DNA of 64,000 nt, taken from Gammaproteobacteria bacterium. Lineage in GTDB: Bacteria > Pseudomonadota > Gammaproteobacteria > Burkholderiales > Burkholderiaceae_B. The stretch is from NCBI GenBank assembly GCA_018815245.1, contig JAHIXK010000011.1, positions 248,001 through 312,000 of the forward strand. The letters are read 5' to 3'. Every line of letters begins with the position of its first letter. The first letter of the stretch is position 1. The notes under the pieces were generated by a model, which saw only the letters and a list, made by a program, of their open reading frames with translations, was not told the origin of the DNA and ran no database searches. This document shows, piece after piece, positions 36,215-43,623 of this stretch. The translations under genes were made by a program, and so were the position numbers.

Positions 36215-38665
36215 ATGTCCAACAATCAATTTTCAGAACAAGAGATGACAGGCCTTCGGGTGCCCCCGCATTCACTCGAATCCGAGCAATCTGTGGTGGG
36301 CGGTTTGCTGCTCGACAACCAGGCCTGGGACAAAATTGGTGATGTGATTCGCGCCGACGACTTCTACCGTTACGATCACCGGGTTATTTTCGAGCACATC
36401 GCCAAGTTGATTGACGGCTCCAAGCCTGCCGACGTCATCACCGTGTATGAATCGCTGCAGTCTTCCGGCAAAGCTGAAGACGTGGGCGGTTTGGCCTACC
36501 TGAACACCCTGGCCACCAATACGCCTTCTGCGGCCAACATTCGCCGCTACGCAGAAATTGTGCGCGACCGCGCAGTGTTGCGCAGGTTGATCACGATTAG
36601 CGACGACATAGCCACCACGGCCTTGAACCCCCAAGGCAAAGACACCAAAACAATTCTGGATGAGGCCGAAAGCAAGATTTTCAAAATTGCCGAAGATGGT
36701 GCGCGCGGCGCAGGTGGGTTTCAAGACCTGCAACCCGTGCTAAGCAAGGTGGTGGAGCGAATTGACGAGCTTTACCACCGCGACAGCACCAGCGACATCA
36801 CCGGTATTTCTACTGGCTTTGTTGATCTGGATGGTAAAACCTCGGGCTTGCAGCCCGGTGACTTGATTATTGTGGCCGGTCGGCCCTCAATGGGTAAAGC
36901 ACAGCCTTTGGATGCACTTGTTAAAACCCCTGTTGGCTGGACCACCATGGGCGATTTGCGTGTGGGCGATGCATTGGCGTCTATGGATGGGGAATCATCT
37001 GTAGTCACTGGCGTATTCCCCCAAGGCGAAAAACAGATTTACAAGATTGTTTTTTCAGATGGTCGCAGCGCCGAGTGTTGTGATGAACATTTGTGGCGCG
37101 TCATGTACCGCGATTGGGCCGAACCCCGCGTAGTCAACACCAAGCGCCTGATCGAAATGCTGGGCTGTGTGCGCTACAAAAATCGCCTTTGGATTGATAC
37201 TGTAACAGGTGATTTTGGACATGATGAAGTTTTGCCGGTTGACCCTTGGGTGTTGGGTGCCATGTTGGGCGACGGCACCTTGGCGCTAAGCCACAACAGC
37301 GTCATGTTTTCCACCAAGTCTGATGAGTTGGTGTGCAGAATGAATGCACTGCTTGGCCATGACATGGAGTTGGTGCACGCCCAAGCTTATGATTACCGTG
37401 TGGTGTGGAAAGGCCGAATACTTGCCAATGGTGCGCCTACCAGCCAACCCAACTATTTCCGCCAAGCGCTGAATGATTTGGGTGTGCTGGGCGACGTTAC
37501 CTTAGCCGTTAGCCACAACAAATTTATCCCTGAGCATTATTTGAAAGCGAACAAAGCAGCGCGATTGGCCCTGCTGCAGGGTTTGATGGACACAGATGGC
37601 TGGATAGAGTCATGGGGTTCAATCCGGTTTTGCACCGCCAGCGAGCAATTGGCCAATGATGTTGCTTACCTTGCGCGCTCATTGGGTGGATTTTGTTCAA
37701 TTGTCACCAAGAATACCCATTACACCAGCAAGGGCGAACGCAAAGAAGGGCGTTTGGCCTTTGTGTTGAACATGAGTTTTGCCGATGATCAGCAAGTGTT
37801 CACGCTCGAAGAAAAGAAGGCACGACTGCGCAACGACTGGAAGCGTACGCGCCGTGTAACTTTCCAAAACATTGAGCCGGTACGCATGGCGCAAGCGCAA
37901 TGCATTTCTGTAAGCCACCCCACACGAACTTATATCACCAACGATTTTGTGGTGACGCACAACACAGCTTTTAGTTTGAACATTGGCGAGCACGTGGCTG
38001 TGGAAGAGGGCCACGCAGTGGCCGTGTTCTCCATGGAAATGGGCGCCACCCAACTGGCCATGCGTTTGCTGGGTTCTGTGGGGCGTTTGGATCAACACCG
38101 TTTAAGAACAGGGCGATTGACTGATGAAGACTGGCCGCGGCTTACTTACGCGGTTGAGAAAATGCAGAATGCGCAGCTGTTCATTGATGAAACGCCCGCC
38201 TTGTCTTCCATGGAAGTGCGTGCCCGTTGCCGCCGTTTGGCGCGCCAATGTGGCCAGCTTGGCTTGGTGATTATCGATTACATTCAGTTGATGGGGGCTT
38301 CTTCGCCTGGTGAAAACCGGGCCACTGAAATTTCTGAAATTTCGCGGTCGCTGAAAGGCTTGGCCAAAGAATTGAATTGCCCGGTGATTGCACTGTCGCA
38401 GTTGAACCGCTCGCTGGAACAGCGGCCGAACAAACGCCCGGTGATGAGTGATCTTCGTGAATCAGGTGCGATTGAGCAGGATGCGGACGTGATTCTGTTC
38501 ATTTACCGTGATGAGGTTTACAACCCCGATTCACCGGACAAAGGTACCGCTGAAATTATTATCGGCAAGCAGCGTAACGGCCCGATTGGTACGATACGGG
38601 TGACGTTCCTTGGCATGTACACCAAGTTCGAGAACTATGCGGGGATGCAGCCGGAAGGCGATTAA
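36215..38665 (+). CDS. dnaB: Replicative DNA helicase DnaB precursor containing an intein
   Basis: DnaB is the hexameric helicase that unwinds the replication fork. The precursor (816 residues from the ATG at 36215) contains a 355-residue intein inserted within Walker A, between Lys of GRPSMGK and Thr. Joined, the exteins give GRPSMGKTAFSLNI and a normal 461-residue DnaB. The N-terminal domain (PPHSLESEQSVVGGLLLD), Walker B (GLVIIDYIQLM) and the arginine-finger region near the C-terminus (EIIIGKQRNGP) are intact. An in-frame start at 36155 was rejected because it runs across the terminator. The helicase cannot bind ATP normally until splicing restores the P-loop. Confidence 0.96.
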   Translation: MSNNQFSEQEMTGLRVPPHSLESEQSVVGGLLLDNQAWDKIGDVIRADDFYRYDHRVIFEHIAKLIDGSKPADVITVYESLQSSGKAEDVGGLAYLNTLATNTPSAANIRRYAEIVRDRAVLRRLITISDDIATTALNPQGKDTKTILDEAESKIFKIAEDGARGAGGFQDLQPVLSKVVERIDELYHRDSTSDITGISTGFVDLDGKTSGLQPGDLIIVAGRPSMGKAQPLDALVKTPVGWTTMGDLRVGDALASMDGESSVVTGVFPQGEKQIYKIVFSDGRSAECCDEHLWRVMYRDWAEPRVVNTKRLIEMLGCVRYKNRLWIDTVTGDFGHDEVLPVDPWVLGAMLGDGTLALSHNSVMFSTKSDELVCRMNALLGHDMELVHAQAYDYRVVWKGRILANGAPTSQPNYFRQALNDLGVLGDVTLAVSHNKFIPEHYLKANKAARLALLQGLMDTDGWIESWGSIRFCTASEQLANDVAYLARSLGGFCSIVTKNTHYTSKGERKEGRLAFVLNMSFADDQQVFTLEEKKARLRNDWKRTRRVTFQNIEPVRMAQAQCISVSHPTRTYITNDFVVTHNTAFSLNIGEHVAVEEGHAVAVFSMEMGATQLAMRLLGSVGRLDQHRLRTGRLTDEDWPRLTYAVEKMQNAQLFIDETPALSSMEVRARCRRLARQCGQLGLVIIDYIQLMGASSPGENRATEISEISRSLKGLAKELNCPVIALSQLNRSLEQRPNKRPVMSDLRESGAIEQDADVILFIYRDEVYNPDSPDKGTAEIIIGKQRNGPIGTIRVTFLGMYTKFENYAGMQPEGD
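36899..37963 (+). mobile_element. Class 3-type intein with LAGLIDADG homing endonuclease in dnaB
   Basis: The 355-residue insert begins AQPLDALVKTPVGW and ends FVVTHN, followed by Thr. Residue 1 is Ala, not Cys or Ser. Block B has HLW (Trp66) where the usual motif has His-Pro; block F has QCISV (Cys335); and block G has Thr353 before His354-Asn355. This Trp-Cys-Thr set is the signature of class 3 inteins, in which the block F Cys replaces the N-terminal nucleophile. Two LAGLIDADG motifs, LGAMLGDG (119-126) and LLQGLMDTDG (225-234), keep their acidic residues, so the endonuclease looks active. The reading frame is unbroken. Confidence 0.92.
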
Positions 38666-38913
38666 GCGGCTTTGTTGGTGTGATGCATGGGCTTTGCTGC
38701 GGCATGGGTGTACCGTGGCTGCAAACGGCATTGCTCGTGCTGCCTTGATCAAGTCAAATTCCCCTGTTTGACACTGGCTCAGGGCATGCGAAACGCGAGC
38801 GCGTCTTCGCATCGATCCTCCAGATCGCCCTTCGCTGCGTATCAAACCGGGCGACTTGATCTGAATCGGCACATTGAGCAACGCCTGTTTGCATCCACTG
38901 CTGTTCGCTCAAA
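38666..38913. other. Hairpin-rich non-coding stretch downstream of dnaB
   Basis: No convincing gene is present. The arms GATCAAGTC (38747-38755) and GACTTGATC (38853-38861) can pair and enclose an 11-bp hairpin at 38786-38812 (ATGCGAA/TTCGCAT plus ACGC/GCGT with a bulged C and a four-base loop). A small CGATC/GATCG stem follows. The layout fits a structured RNA or a dispersed repeat. It shares AGGGCATGCGA with the hairpins at 40.4 kb. Confidence 0.45.
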
Positions 38914-38949
38914 TTGACATATAAAATTCCTTACTATAAAGTAAGGAAT
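38914..38949 (+). promoter_or_regulatory. Promoter and perfect operator of the vapBC module
   Basis: TTGACA (38914-38919) is followed by TATAAA (38935-38940) at 15 bases or TAAAGT (38937-38942) at 17. A perfect inverted repeat with arms ATTCCTTACT (38926-38935) and AGTAAGGAAT (38940-38949) covers the -10 region. This is the expected arrangement for autorepression by an antitoxin-toxin complex. Confidence 0.8.
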
Positions 38950-38969
38950 GCTGAGATTGGGGGGAAATT

Positions 38970-39212
38970 ATGGCGACAGCTTCAGTAACATCCAAAGGAC
39001 AAATTACGATTCCGGTGGCAGTACGGGTTGCACTCGGTCTTGAAGCAGGTAGTCGGGTTGAATTTGTTCAGACAGAAGCAGGGAAGTTTGCAATCGTGGC
39101 TGCTACAAATTCAGTGAATGCCCTTAAAGGAATGCTGCGCAAACCTTCTTCACCCGTAAGCATTGACGACATGAATGCAGCAATTGCAAGCCACGGTGCA
39201 AAAGCCCGATGA
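38970..39212 (+). CDS. vapB: AbrB/MazE-type antitoxin of a VapBC module
   Basis: This 80-residue protein has the swapped-hairpin AbrB DNA-binding fold (VTSKGQITIPVAVRVALGLEAGSRVEF, residues 6-32). A C-terminal tail (~45-80) would wrap around and block the toxin. It probably represses its own promoter through the inverted repeat directly upstream. Its last 4 bases overlap the toxin start (ATGA), the usual coupling. GGGGG/GGAAA precedes the ATG. Confidence 0.92.
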   Translation: MATASVTSKGQITIPVAVRVALGLEAGSRVEFVQTEAGKFAIVAATNSVNALKGMLRKPSSPVSIDDMNAAIASHGAKAR

Positions 39213-39601
39213 TCGGCCTTGATACAAATGTACTGGTCCGTTATATCGCTCAAGATGACCCCAGGCAGTCAGCCAAAGCCACTAAACTGATTTCATCACT
39301 TACGGCAGAAAGTCCCGGATTTATTTCTCAGGTATCGCTGATTGAAATGGTGTGGGTTATGCAAAGCTGCTACAAAGCAAGTAAACCGGAAGTTGTGGCA
39401 ATTCTTGAGACCTTATTCAGCACTCGGGAATTGGTGGTTGAGAATACTGAAACTGCGATTAAAGCGCTTAAAATTTTCGAAGCATCAAAAGCGGACTTTT
39501 CTGATTGTTTGATAGAACGTTCAGCAAACAACGCGGGCTGCTTGTACTCGGTCAGCTTTGATGCTCATGCCATCAAGACGGCCGGGTTCAAGCCTGTTTA
39601 G
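39209..39601 (+). CDS. vapC: PIN-domain ribonuclease toxin VapC
   Basis: The 130-residue toxin is a Mg2+-dependent RNase. The PIN acidic residues are Asp5 in GLDTNVLVRY, Glu near 46 in SLIEMVWV, Asp near 93 in DFSDCLIE and Asp near 116 in SFDAHA, so the active site appears complete. Targets in other VapC toxins are tRNAs or rRNA; the target here is unknown. The gene overlaps vapB by ATGA, and its last 4 bases overlap the convergent membrane-protein gene. Confidence 0.92.
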   Translation: MIGLDTNVLVRYIAQDDPRQSAKATKLISSLTAESPGFISQVSLIEMVWVMQSCYKASKPEVVAILETLFSTRELVVENTETAIKALKIFEASKADFSDCLIERSANNAGCLYSVSFDAHAIKTAGFKPV

Positions 39602-40098
39602 TCATGGCGACGTTGCTCAAGTGCAGACAGGAAAGTTGTGAAATCGCTGGGTGTTGAGAAGCACCGGGAGTCCAATACCAGGTCGTTGACCGACGATGAG
39701 ACCACGACCGTTTGGTGCTTTTGTATGTCGTTCACTTGAATGGTTCTGATGGACTGGTAAGGAATTGTGACCTGCGACATCGACATCGACGGTGACTTGA
39801 TTTGAACCAAAGCGCTTTTGGTGCCAAGTTCAATGTAGTTCACGGAGTTTGAGTGCTTCACGATAGCAAACAATAAATAAATTGTTGCGATGATGAAAAA
39901 TGCGGCGAATCCCCAATAAATTGTTGGCATGGCGCTTGGTGGAATTGTTCCTGCCAAGGTTCCGGTTAAGTGGGGTTCAACGGGGGTTTGCGCGAAATGG
40001 ACCATCATGGCGGCGAAAGCAATAGCGAAAGCCATCGCCACAACAAGGCCACGCACAGATACTTTGTACTTAAAACGTAGCGGGCTTTCGTTGTTCAT
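39598..40098 (-). CDS. Two-transmembrane protein of unknown function
   Basis: The 166-residue protein has a short basic N-terminus, a first membrane helix near 15-37 (VSVRGLVVAMAFAIAFAAMMV), a ~20-residue loop, a second helix near 60-80 (WGFAAFFIIATIYLLFAIV) and a ~85-residue soluble domain. That domain looks like a PH-type beta fold (IPYQSIRTIQVNDIQKHQ). No family is recognised. The ATG at 40098 is chosen; a TTG at 40110 also fits. It lies convergent to vapC, with a 4-base overlap. Confidence 0.6.
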   Translation of the reverse strand: MNNESPLRFKYKVSVRGLVVAMAFAIAFAAMMVHFAQTPVEPHLTGTLAGTIPPSAMPTIYWGFAAFFIIATIYLLFAIVKHSNSVNYIELGTKSALVQIKSPSMSMSQVTIPYQSIRTIQVNDIQKHQTVVVSSSVNDLVLDSRCFSTPSDFTTFLSALEQRRHD

Positions 40099-40110
40099 TT
40101 TCAATTGCAA

Positions 40111-40474
40111 AGGCGGTTGTAGAAGAACATTTTAAGCATGAAAGGATGTGGGGTTTCTACCCCACAATCGGTGGAGATTGATCGCCAGGAATTTATGCAC
40201 TTGAGTTCGTGCTGCTGGAGCCTTCGTTCAATGCCATGGCGAAGCTCGCATTGCCGTCATTCCGCCTTCAAGAAAGCCTGCCCGTTTGAAGTTCATACGC
40301 CGCGTTCGGCTGCAAGCCGACACCGAGATTCGGCCATCTTTTTTGCCGAATTCGGTGAGCCAGTGTGAATTTCAAAAAGGGGGTATTCAGGCTTTCAGGC
40401 GGAAGAGGGCATGCGACTTCGCGAATGCCCTGTAACGCACCGGGCATGCAACTTCTCACATGCCCATCAACGCA
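40111..40474. other. Hairpin-rich non-coding region between the membrane protein and PhoH genes
   Basis: No gene is convincing here. At least five stems occur: TGTGGGG/CCCCACA (40147-40166); TCGGCT/AGCCGA (40306-40320); a 13-bp stem with one bulged G and a T6-containing loop (40321-40357); and two related hairpins at 40407-40430 and 40442-40465. The density of stems suggests a structured transcript or a cluster of repeat elements. Confidence 0.55.
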
Positions 40475-40476
40475 TC
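40407..40476. repeat. Tandem pair of 35-bp hairpin-forming repeats
   Basis: Two adjacent units, beginning at 40407 and 40442, share about 27 of 35 positions. Each starts GGGCATGC, contains ACTTC and returns to ATGCCC, so each forms a 6-7 bp stem. Both lie at the 3' end of the PhoH-like gene and may end or stabilise its mRNA; only two copies were found. Confidence 0.65.
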
Positions 40477-42130
40477 AAAGGTTATCCGACGCGAAATCAG
40501 CCAGCCTTGAACGCTCGCCACGCTGCAGTGTAATATGCCCCGCATGCGGCCAACCCTTGAAACGATCCACCACATACGTCAGGCCCGAAGAACCTTCTGT
40601 CAGGTAAGGCGTGTCGATCTGCGCCAGGTTGCCCAAACAGATCACCTTGGTGCCTGGGCCCGCCCGGGTAATCAGGGTTTTCATTTGCTTGGGCGACAGG
40701 TTTTGCGCTTCATCAATGATCAAAAACTTGTTGATGAAGGTGCGACCGCGCATGAAGTTCATTGACTTGATTCGAATTTTCGTGCGAATCAAATCAGTGG
40801 TGGCGGACCGGCCCCAATCGCCACTGCCTGGGTCGGGCTTGTTCAACACTTCCAGGTTGTCTTCGAAAGCGCCCATCCATGGGGCCATTTTTTCTTCTTC
40901 GGTGCCGGGCAAAAAGCCAATGTCTTCACCCACTGGTACCGTGGCACGGGTCACGATGATTTCCGAATATTGCTTGCTTTCCAAAACCTGCGACAAACCT
41001 GCGGCCAAGGCCAGCAAGGTTTTACCAGTACCGGCCTGACCCAGCAACGTGACAAAATCGCATTCAGGGTTCATCAGCAAGTTCAGCGCAAAGTTCTGTT
41101 CCCGGTTGCGTGCAGTAATGCCCCACACGCTGTTTTTGTTGTGGCTGAAATCCCGTAGGGTTTTCAACACAGCGGTACGGCCGCTTACTTCCAGTACCTG
41201 TGCAATCAAGGGGATACCAGTTTCGCAATACACAAACTGGTTGACCATCATGTCTTTTACCGAAGGTCCGCTGATGCGGTAGAAGGTGCTGCCACCTTGC
41301 TGCCAGCTTTCAATGCCTTTGCTGTTCTTTTCCCAGAAATCGGCTTGCAATTCCATGATGCCTGAATACAGCAAATCACGGTCTTCCAGCACTTGATCGT
41401 TGAAGTAGTCTTCTGCCAGCAAACCCAAGGCACGGGCTTTGATGCGCATGTTGATGTCTTTCGACACCAGTGCTACTTCCCTGTCAGGGTGCAGCTTGCT
41501 TAGCGCAAATACCACGCCGAGAATCTGGTTGTCGGCTTTGCCCACAGGCAGTGTTTTTGGCAGTTCTGCTGTCAGTTCAGTGGTTTGCACCAACAGGCGG
41601 CCTAAGGCGTCCACGTTGCCCAAGCGGTTCAGTGCCACGCCTTTTTCAATGTCATCAATGTTTTCCATCAATGCATCGAGCGCGCGGCTTACCTGGCGGG
41701 CGTGGCGTGCCACTTCCGACATGCCCTTTTTGTGGTTGTCCAGCTCCTCAAGGGTTACAAGCGGCAAGAACACATCGTGTTCTTCAAAGCGGAACAAGGA
41801 TGTGGGGTCGTGCATCAACACATTGGTGTCGAGGACGAAGATTTTTTTTCCGGAATGCGTAACTTGGCGTTTCGCTTTGGCGATTGGCATGCCTGCCGGC
41901 TTGCCAGCTTTGCCGTTGCTTGCGCCTGAAATCGACTTGTTTCGGTTTGCGTCAGGGGACTTGGCTATCACCGTGTTGTCGGTGGCCAAGGTCAGGGCTG
42001 CTTTTCCACTGGTGGGCAAGCTGTCAATTCCTTCGGTTTTCTTGATCGGCTTTTTCGGTTTGGGCGCCGCAATTGGAGGAATTTCGTTCAGTGTGGTTGC
42101 TGGTTTGCTGGGTTCTTTTGGAAGAGGCAT
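40475..42130 (-). CDS. PhoH-like ATPase with N-terminal PIN domain (PhoH2 type)
   Basis: The 551-residue protein has a low-complexity, basic N-terminus (~1-85), a PIN RNase domain (~90-240; VLDTNVLMHD, TLEELD) and a PhoH P-loop ATPase (~330-551). Walker A is GQAGTGKTLLA and Walker B is LIIDEAQN. PhoH2 proteins are RNA helicase/RNases, and in mycobacteria form toxin-antitoxin-like systems. The ATG at 42130 follows an in-frame TTG at 42136. It lies downstream of bcp on the same strand, a common pairing here. A VapC PIN toxin gene lies less than 1 kb away. Confidence 0.92.
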   Translation of the reverse strand: MPLPKEPSKPATTLNEIPPIAAPKPKKPIKKTEGIDSLPTSGKAALTLATDNTVIAKSPDANRNKSISGASNGKAGKPAGMPIAKAKRQVTHSGKKIFVLDTNVLMHDPTSLFRFEEHDVFLPLVTLEELDNHKKGMSEVARHARQVSRALDALMENIDDIEKGVALNRLGNVDALGRLLVQTTELTAELPKTLPVGKADNQILGVVFALSKLHPDREVALVSKDINMRIKARALGLLAEDYFNDQVLEDRDLLYSGIMELQADFWEKNSKGIESWQQGGSTFYRISGPSVKDMMVNQFVYCETGIPLIAQVLEVSGRTAVLKTLRDFSHNKNSVWGITARNREQNFALNLLMNPECDFVTLLGQAGTGKTLLALAAGLSQVLESKQYSEIIVTRATVPVGEDIGFLPGTEEEKMAPWMGAFEDNLEVLNKPDPGSGDWGRSATTDLIRTKIRIKSMNFMRGRTFINKFLIIDEAQNLSPKQMKTLITRAGPGTKVICLGNLAQIDTPYLTEGSSGLTYVVDRFKGWPHAGHITLQRGERSRLADFASDNL

Positions 42131-42197
42131 TGTCAACGATCTGAAGTAGGAAGCTCATAAATCGCGCAGGGTCGTCAATCCTGCGCCCGTGGGGATA

Positions 42198-42686
42198 TTA
42201 GTCCCCGATTGTGCGTACAAAGTCAAGCACCGCCTGTGCGTGACCCGGCACCTTCAAGCCGCGCCACTCCTGCACAAGAAGGCCTTTCTTGTTGATTACA
42301 AAGGTACTTCTTTCCACGCCACGCACCTGTTTGCCGTACATGTTTTTCATCTTCATGACGTCAAAAAGCAAACAAACTTTTTCATCCGGGTCGGAAATCA
42401 GTTCAAATGGCATGTCCAGCTTGGCTTTGAAGTTTTCATGCGATTTCAGGGAATCCCGTGAAACACCAAAAATAACACAATCCGCCTTCGCAAATTCGGC
42501 GTGCAAATCGCGAAAGTTTTCACCTTCGGTGGTGCAGCCCGGCGTGCTGTCTTTGGGATAGAAATAAATAACGAGATTTTTGCCTGCGTGGGCGGACAGT
42601 GTAAAGTTATCCCCGCCTGTGCAAGCTGCTGAAAAATCAGGCACTTTGCTGTTGATTTCAAGCGACACGGTACTGCTCCCTGACAT
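42198..42686 (-). CDS. bcp: Thioredoxin-dependent peroxiredoxin Bcp
   Basis: Bcp/PrxQ reduces peroxides, including lipid hydroperoxides, with electrons from thioredoxin. This 162-residue protein has the peroxidatic Cys in DSTPGCTTEGENF (~47-59) and a second Cys five residues on is replaced by Glu, so resolution may use another Cys (DCVIFGVSRD near 70) or an outside thiol. The usual thioredoxin fold is complete. The PIN-PhoH gene follows after 67 bases. Confidence 0.93.
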   Translation of the reverse strand: MSGSSTVSLEINSKVPDFSAACTGGDNFTLSAHAGKNLVIYFYPKDSTPGCTTEGENFRDLHAEFAKADCVIFGVSRDSLKSHENFKAKLDMPFELISDPDEKVCLLFDVMKMKNMYGKQVRGVERSTFVINKKGLLVQEWRGLKVPGHAQAVLDFVRTIGD

Positions 42687-42748
42687 CTATGATTTGAATT
42701 TTCAGGTTCAGTATAACCACAGCTTTCGACGGCAAAATGGATCAGCTG

Positions 42749-43120
42749 TCAGGAACGCGCCAAAAGCGCCACGCCTATTACGATCACCCCAATGGCCACC
42801 CAGCGTTGCAGGCTGACGGGTTCATTCAGGAAGTATTGCGCGGCAAAGGCGTTGATTACATAGCCAATCGCCAGCATGGGGTAGGCCAGTGTTACATCCA
42901 CCCGCGACAGTGCCATGAGCCAAATGAGTAGTGAAAATCCGTAGCAAAACAGCCCCAGAATCATTGGCCACTGCAAAAACAAAGCCGACATGGCGCCCAG
43001 GCTAAGTGCACTTGATGCTTCAATGACCCCCACCTTGTTGGTGGCCATTTTCAGGAGAAACTGGGCCAGCGCATTCAGCACCACGCCGGAAAGTACAAGC
43101 ATTGCAGCGTAAGTGGTCAT
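42749..43120 (-). CDS. Small EamA/SMR-type membrane transporter
   Basis: The 123-residue protein has four hydrophobic segments (about 4-24, 40-62, 66-86 and 95-120), typical of EmrE/ArnE-type subunits, with VDVTLAYPMLAIGYV near 73-87. Single-gene SMR proteins work as dimers. The missing conserved early Glu of drug-exporting EmrE argues for a lipid or undecaprenyl-linked-sugar role, or an unknown one. The ATG overlaps the stop of the upstream Mth938-like gene (ATGA). Confidence 0.82.
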   Translation of the reverse strand: MTTYAAMLVLSGVVLNALAQFLLKMATNKVGVIEASSALSLGAMSALFLQWPMILGLFCYGFSLLIWLMALSRVDVTLAYPMLAIGYVINAFAAQYFLNEPVSLQRWVAIGVIVIGVALLARS

Positions 43121-43494
43121 AGCAAAATCGCGGCAATCACATGCCGGCCTTCCCCGATCAAAATATTGTAGGTGCGGCAGGCCGCCTGGCTGTCCATGTA
43201 TTCTACCGGGCAGCGTTTGTTGGCAAAAAACTTGCGGATGTCCAGGCCGGGAAACACCTGTTTTGCGCCGGTGCCAATCAGCAACACTTCCATGCTTTCG
43301 GGGCACTGGCTGTAAAGCCACTCGCAATGCGTCAGCGTCAAGGGACCAGAACCCGCTTTTTCCCAAATTCTGGGGGTGAAATCGGTGCCAAACACCACAC
43401 TTTCCGTTTGAAGCCTGCCGCTGATCACGACACCTTCTTCGTCATACCGCTGAACGACGAATTGATTGTCGAGCGATTCAGGTTGAAATTTCAT
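43117..43494 (-). CDS. Mth938-like domain protein of unknown function
   Basis: The 125-residue protein fits the DUF498/Mth938 fold: GVVISGRLQTESVVFG, then VLLIGTGAKQVFP near 75 and a final YNILIGEGRHVIAAILL. The core LIGTG segment and the helix-strand pattern are typical, and the biochemical role is not known. The ATG at 43494 gives a family-like start; longer forms are open. It overlaps the SMR-type gene by 4 bases. Confidence 0.85.
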   Translation of the reverse strand: MKFQPESLDNQFVVQRYDEEGVVISGRLQTESVVFGTDFTPRIWEKAGSGPLTLTHCEWLYSQCPESMEVLLIGTGAKQVFPGLDIRKFFANKRCPVEYMDSQAACRTYNILIGEGRHVIAAILL

Positions 43495-43623
43495 TCGAAA
43501 GATGCTCCAGGATGGGGCCAAAGCCTAGCAGGCACTGGCCTAAACGGTTAAATTATAAGACTTTGCGCAAGCAAAAGAATAAACACCTTAGATATCACCT
43601 CAACAATCCACACACAGGTCGAC

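Noticed and set aside
38687-38917. A 76-codon open frame after dnaB
   Set aside because: Ser/Arg/Cys-rich composition, no ribosome-binding site, overlaps strong hairpins; better explained as structured non-coding DNA.
40138-40368. A 76-codon open frame before the PhoH gene
   Set aside because: Overlaps three stem-loops, has no recognisable fold or start signal, and its codon pattern differs from neighbours.
38914-40474. Prophage or integrative element at vapBC
   Set aside because: No integrase, transposase, attachment-site repeats or phage genes were seen; only the toxin-antitoxin pair and a membrane protein are present.
40407-40476. CRISPR-like tandem repeat
   Set aside because: Only two imperfect units, directly adjacent with no spacers, and no cas genes in the window.
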